64,000 nucleotides of DNA from Bog-473 sp963755375 (GTDB lineage Bacteria; Actinomycetota; Acidimicrobiia; Acidimicrobiales; RAAP-2), in the NCBI GenBank assembly GCA_963755375.1, contig CAVWKG010000016.1, positions 558,001 through 622,000 of the forward strand. Direction: 5' to 3'. The notes below the pieces were generated by a model. The model worked only from the letters and a program-made list of their open reading frames with translations. It was not told where the DNA came from and ran no database searches. How positions within the stretch are numbered: the first letter of the stretch is position 1; every line of letters begins with the position of its first letter. Positions 61,158 through 64,000 of this stretch are shown here, in pieces. A program made the position numbers and the translations under genes.

Positions 61158-61678
61158 GCGATCACGACACTCCCGCCGACGAGCTCGACCGCCACCGGCG
61201 CCGGGTCCTGTGGGCGCTCCCCACCGGCCTCTACCTGATCGGGAGTCGCCACGGCGACGAGGTGAACCTCATGACGGCCAACCTCGTGGTCCAGGTCTCC
61301 ATGGAGCCCAAGCTGGTCGGGGTGGCACTCGAGCACGATTCGGTCACGGCTCGCCTCGTGGCCGCCGGGAGCGGCTTCAGCGTCTCGCTCCTCTCCCGCG
61401 CCGATCGCGACGTGGTGCGCCGCTTCGTGAAGCCCGTCAAAGAGGTCGAGCGCGCCCCTGACGGGGCCGTCCTCGCCTTGTCGGGCCAGCCCGTCACCGA
61501 GGTCGGACCGAACCGGCTCCCGGTGCTGGCGTCGGCGGCGGGCTATCTCGACTGCCGCCTGACCGGTGCCGAGCCCCTCGGGAGCCACACCCTGTGCATC
61601 GGTGAGGTCATGAACGTGGGCGGGGAGCCCAAAGAGGTGTTGCGCATGGAGGACACCCGCATGCACTACGGCGGCTGA
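61154..61678 (+). CDS. Flavin reductase-like (FMN-binding split barrel) protein
   Basis: This 174-aa protein has the flavin-reductase split-barrel pattern: LWALPTGLYLIGSRHGDEVNLMTANLVVQVSMEPKL (shown as two parts, LPTGLYLIGSRHGDEVNLM and TANLVVQVSMEPKLVGVAL). FSVSLLSRADRDVVRRFVKP, ASAAGYLDCRL and SHTLCIGEV follow. It may supply reduced flavin to a monooxygenase. The ATG overlaps the lipoprotein stop (ATGA). The partner oxygenase is not apparent in the window. Confidence 0.88.
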   Translation: MSDHDTPADELDRHRRRVLWALPTGLYLIGSRHGDEVNLMTANLVVQVSMEPKLVGVALEHDSVTARLVAAGSGFSVSLLSRADRDVVRRFVKPVKEVERAPDGAVLALSGQPVTEVGPNRLPVLASAAGYLDCRLTGAEPLGSHTLCIGEVMNVGGEPKEVLRMEDTRMHYGG

Positions 61679-61692
61679 ACCCGGCGCCTCGC

Positions 61693-61947
61693 TCAGCCGT
61701 CGCCGTCGCCGTCGCCTCCGCCGGAGTCCTCCGGAGGCCGCAGGTCGACGCGCAGTGTCAAGATCCCGTCGACCAGCTCGGCCTCGGCGTCGCCGATCAT
61801 GGCGAAGTCCGAGAAGTCCCTCTGGGCCTGCTCGCGGAAACGCTGGCGTTCGGGACCCTCGATCGGTGGCATCCCACGCGTGCGGACCGCCTCGGCCCGG
61901 GCCCGGAACCGGGCGACCATCTCCTGCGGGTCGAACCCGGGCGGCAT
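61693..61947 (-). CDS. Small hypothetical protein with Gly/Asp tail
   Basis: This 84-aa product starts at ATG 61947 (PPGFDPQEMVARFRARAE) and contains a helical pair and two short strands (AEAELVDGILTLRVDLRP). It ends in GGGDGDGDG from a short GCCGTC repeat. No domain is recognised. A TACGCT hexamer 7 bases upstream of the start supports it being expressed. It converges on the flavin reductase gene, 14 bases away. Confidence 0.6.
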   Translation of the reverse strand: MPPGFDPQEMVARFRARAEAVRTRGMPPIEGPERQRFREQAQRDFSDFAMIGDAEAELVDGILTLRVDLRPPEDSGGGDGDGDG

Positions 61948-61954
61948 GGCGGTC

Positions 61955-61960
61955 AGCGTA
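61955..61960 (-). promoter_or_regulatory. -10 element of the 61947 gene (leaderless type)
   Basis: On the minus strand TACGCT ends 7 bases before the ATG at 61947, with no Shine-Dalgarno. The same hexamer serves menE. Confidence 0.4.
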
Positions 61961-62120
61961 GAGGTTCGATGCGTCGCGGCGCGCCAGCCGGACACCGCCG
62001 CCGGTCCCGGTTGGAAGGGACTCGGCCTCCGAGGGACAGGCGGACCGGTAGGTGCGCCGGATCCGGCCCGCTCCACCCGTGGGAGCGCCCACGAACCGGC
62101 GACGAGGCGGGGAGTGCGCT

Positions 62121-62164
62121 CCTGACCTGCGTCAGGCTGCTGCGCCGCCCGAAACCACTACAAT
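62121..62164 (+). promoter_or_regulatory. Palindrome plus TACAAT -10
   Basis: CCTGAC-CTGC-GTCAGG (62121-62136) lies 22 bases before TACAAT (62159-62164), a near-consensus -10. No good -35 is seen at 17 bases, so an activator bound at the palindrome is plausible. Confidence 0.45.
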
Positions 62165-62249
62165 GTCTGGGCGGTCGACCGGGTCCGTACGGTCCGGCCG
62201 TCAGAGCGCGGGACGCCAAGATGCGGTCCGGGTGTGACAAGGAGTTCTC

Positions 62250-62456
62250 GTGAAAAAGGGACGCCATCGGCGCTTCGAGGAAGCGCGCAGCCTGAAGCGG
62301 TCGTCGACCGAGTCGACGGGACGATGTGCCGAGTGTGGTGCAGAGCCTGACGACGTCCACGCGTCGTGGTGCCTGGCCGAGGAGGATCAGTACGACCGCA
62401 TCCTCGGCTCCATGCCGACCAGCGCCGTCGCGGACGACGACCCGCTGAAGGACTGA
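62250..62456 (+). CDS. 68-aa Cys-containing small protein
   Basis: This small protein has a basic start (KKGRHRRFEEARSLKR), then GRCAECGAEPDDVHASWC, which looks like a zinc ribbon half (CxxC ... C with a His), and an acidic tail. The GTG at 62250 has a clear AAGGAG ribosome-binding site 7 bases upstream. I do not know the family. The pattern suggests a small zinc-binding nucleic-acid or protein-contact module. Confidence 0.65.
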   Translation: MKKGRHRRFEEARSLKRSSTESTGRCAECGAEPDDVHASWCLAEEDQYDRILGSMPTSAVADDDPLKD

Positions 62457-62482
62457 GCCGGCTCAACGACTGAGCGGCCGAA

Positions 62483-62565
62483 GGACCGAGCCGGCTGATG
62501 GACCAGCCGGCTGATGGACCGAGCCGGCTGATGGACCAGCCGGCTGATGGACCGAGCCGGCTGAT
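62483..62565. repeat. Tandem array with alternating 17- and 16-bp units
   Basis: Units alternate between GGACCGAGCCGGCTGAT (17) and GGACCAGCCGGCTGAT (16) for five copies, a 33-base higher-order period. Each contains the 8-base palindrome AGCCGGCT. Degenerate copies lie just left. It starts 27 bases after the stop of the 62250 gene. Confidence 0.85.
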
Positions 62566-62625
62566 GGATCAGCGATTGAGCCCCGGGAAGCCGACGCCGG
62601 TCGCCGCAGACCAAGTAGCGGCAGA

Positions 62626-63394
62626 CTAAGAAGAGCCGGTCTCCCCGTCGCTGCGCCGGCTCCGCACCGCCGGGTGGGGGAGTGCCACGCCCTTCGTACG
62701 GAGACGGTCCCGCTCCTGTACCAGCTCCACGAAGTGGTCGTAGGCCTTCCGTCCGACCATCTTGGTGAGCTCGGGCTGCATCTCCTGGTAGACGGGCTTC
62801 GTTCCCACGAACGCGTCGGGTGACTCGGTGCACCACCAGTGGAACTCGCGGCCACCCTTGCCCCAGTGCCGCCGGTCCCACTGCCTGATGACCGACGTCA
62901 CGTGGCCTTCGTCGTCATCGACCTGGTCCTCCCGGCGCAGCGGGAGCTGCCAGCAGACCTCCGGCTTGAGCGTCATGTGGTCGACGCCCCGGTTCATGGC
63001 TGCGATGTGGAACGCGCAGCCGACACCGCCTGCGAACCCGGGCTTGTTGAGGAAGATGCAGGCGTCGTCGGCGAGAACGCGTCACGGTCTCGCCGCTCTT
63101 GTTCACGTGGATCACGCTCTTCTTCGTGCCGTGGTTCTGCCACTCGTCGGGCGTGAGGGAGGCGGCCGCCTTCTCGACCCGTCGGGCGTCCTTCTTGTCG
63201 ACCAGGTGGGCGCCGTAGCTGCAGCAGCCCTGGACGAGCTCGGGTGCGGGGCCGGTGAGCACCCCCTGGCACCCGTTCCCGAAGATACAGGTCCAGTTGC
63301 TCGTCAAGAACGTGACGTCGAACACCCACGTCCGCTCTTCCTCGTCGTCCTCGAAGCTGATCCACTCGTGCGTGTCGGTCGGTGTCGTGGCCAC
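62626..63394 (-). pseudogene. Frameshifted Cys-rich conserved actinobacterial protein
   Basis: Two frames together make one protein of about 256 aa. The N-terminal part (from GTG 63394) has WVFDVTFLTSNWTCIFGNGC, QGVLTGPAPELVQGCCSYGAH and NKSGETVTR. Around 63072-63085 the frame changes by one base, and the second part continues as ADDACIFLNKPGFAGGVGCAFH, LKPEVCWQLPLRRED and EFHWWCTESPDAFVG. The spaced Cys residues suggest a metal-chelating protein. Both halves remain well conserved, so either the break is recent or it is a sequencing error. A recoding event is less likely. Confidence 0.75.
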
Positions 63395-63402
63395 GGCCAG
63401 GC

Positions 63403-63408
63403 ACGTTA
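63403..63408 (-). promoter_or_regulatory. -10 element of the frameshifted gene
   Basis: On the minus strand TAACGT ends 8 bases before the GTG at 63394; no Shine-Dalgarno is present. Confidence 0.35.
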
Positions 63409-63541
63409 CAGCGCGCGCGCACGAGAGCTCGACGCACCGTCGCCGTCAACGCCACATGGAAATCCCGGGTGGCCGCCCCGCTGCCGGCGGACCGACCCGG
63501 AGGCGGGGCCGGGCCCTTTCTGCCAGCACAGGGGCCGGAAA

Positions 63542-63569
63542 CCGTCCAGTGGACGGCACGCCGTACACT
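63542..63569 (+). promoter_or_regulatory. Inverted repeat plus TACACT -10 before the NifU-type gene
   Basis: CCGTCC-AGT-GGACGG (63542-63556) is a perfect 6-base inverted repeat placed 7 bases upstream of TACACT (63564-63569). It covers the spacer between -35 and -10. A regulator bound here would block transcription of the gene at 63576. Confidence 0.45.
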
Positions 63570-63575
63570 GGAGCC

Positions 63576-64000
63576 ATGGCAACCACCACCGAAGATCTCC
63601 AGACGACCGCCCCCGTCGTCACGCTCACGCCCGAGGCGCACAAGATCGTGCGGGACGCCATCGCGCAGGAACCGGATCCGGCGAACCTGGCCCTCTGGCT
63701 CGAGGTGCGAGGGGTGCAGGAGGGCACCTTCATCTACGACCTCTATTTCCAGGCGATTTCCGACGCCGACGATGGGGACGCCCGCCACGTCCAGGACGAG
63801 CTCGAGATCGTCATCCCGTCCGCCAGCGTCGACCGCCTTCGGGGTGCCCGGCTCGAATGGTCGGAGGCCGACGGCGGCGGTCTGGTGCTGGTCAACCCCA
63901 ACACGCCCACCCCCGAGGAGGTGTCGCCCGGGGTCCCGCCCGAGATCCTGGCCAAGGGCATCACCAGCCCGCTGGCCCTCCGGGTCGTCGCCGTCCTGGA
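63576..64000 (+). CDS. NifU/NfuA-type iron-sulfur protein (partial)
   Basis: The frame from ATG 63576 stays open to the window edge (141 codons). It begins TLTPEAHKIVRDAIAQEPDP, then LALWLEVRGVQEGTFIYDLY and LEWSEADGGGLVLVNPNTP, matching the degenerate A-type (HesB-like) domain at the front of NfuA-like scaffold proteins. The last visible residues (SPLALRVVAVL) look like the beginning of the NifU C-terminal domain, whose CxxC would lie beyond the edge. Cys ligands of A-type carriers are absent in the visible part, as in NfuA. Start supported by the -10 six bases upstream. Confidence 0.78.
   Translation, partial: MATTTEDLQTTAPVVTLTPEAHKIVRDAIAQEPDPANLALWLEVRGVQEGTFIYDLYFQAISDADDGDARHVQDELEIVIPSASVDRLRGARLEWSEADGGGLVLVNPNTPTPEEVSPGVPPEILAKGITSPLALRVVAVL

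Larger units (their letters stand above)
61948..62249. other. 302-bp divergent intergenic region
   Basis: No gene is supported. Its left edge holds the promoter of the 61947 gene. The right half holds a palindrome and a TACAAT -10 for the Cys-containing small gene, followed by a leader of about 80 bases. The middle is GC-rich with no clear feature. Confidence 0.6.

Noticed and set aside
62483..62565. CRISPR array
   Set aside because: Units are directly abutting with no spacers, only 16-17 bases long, and there are no cas genes.
62387..62881. Minus-strand frame with HQPARSISRLV repeats
   Set aside because: It is a translation of the tandem DNA array joined to the wrong frame of the Cys-rich gene.

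Overview
The window looks like a chromosomal segment of a high-GC actinobacterium, most plausibly an uncultured Acidimicrobiia-type lineage (inference from gene content; no 16S rRNA is present). Supporting signs are strong GC bias, frequent GTG starts, a division cluster with sepF, yggT and divIVA, a classical menaquinone pathway, a Bpa-type proteasome activator, DUF3040, DUF2254 and DUF1707 proteins, a DUF222-HNH protein and an ECF41 sigma factor. I see no rRNA, tRNA, CRISPR array, transposase or prophage gene.

Layout. 1-12.3 kb: accessory metabolism (SDR, nitronate monooxygenase-like enzyme, an MFS exporter fused to a MarR-like domain, an amino-sugar kinase divergent from a GH4 glycosidase, a DUF2254 membrane protein, a CapA-like phosphoesterase, a low-molecular-weight phosphatase coupled to an acyl-CoA ligase, LapA). 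12.5-15.4 kb: DUF3040, ROK kinase, HNH nuclease, lipoate ligase-like protein. 15.4-32.5 kb: the dcw cell-wall/division cluster, mraZ-rsmH-ftsL-ftsI-murE-mraY-(small ORF)-ftsW-murG-murC-murB-ftsQ-ftsZ-yggS-sepF-yggT-divIVA. Most junctions overlap by 1-11 bases. murF and murD are absent. 32.6-35.0 kb: a DksA/TraR-type zinc-finger protein with a histone-like tail, lspA and rluD. 35.1-45.1 kb: a sigma-70 factor, an Rrf2 regulator, phosphatases, bpa, an RDD protein, dnaE and two unknown genes. 45.1-51.1 kb: a YyaL-type thioredoxin-fold protein, an SDR, then a visibly less GC-rich patch with a Clp-N/HTH gene, a DUF1707 gene and a decayed SDR relic, followed by an ECF41 sigma factor and its carboxymuconolactone decarboxylase partner. 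51.1-56.6 kb: menE / menB-menA / menH / menD. 56.6-64 kb: a DUF222-HNH protein, a carotenoid oxygenase, tyrS-lipoprotein-flavin reductase, a frameshifted Cys-rich gene, a tandem repeat array and a truncated NifU/NfuA-type gene at the right edge.

How the genes work together. The dcw block builds lipid II (MurE, MraY, MurG, MurC, MurB), polymerises and crosslinks it at the septum (FtsW, FtsI) and assembles the divisome (FtsL, FtsQ, FtsZ, SepF, DivIVA). It is preceded by a MraZ operator array. The men block makes menaquinone from isochorismate, though menF, menC and the final methyltransferase are not here.

The most interesting signals are regulatory. Many genes carry a -10-like TANNNT hexamer 6-9 bases upstream of a start codon with no Shine-Dalgarno, which suggests leaderless mRNAs. 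Two divergent gene pairs appear to share one overlapping -10 element. A Clp-N/HTH gene has two identical palindromes lying over its own promoter. The ECF41 pair retains its cognate TGTCAC-N-CGTC promoter.
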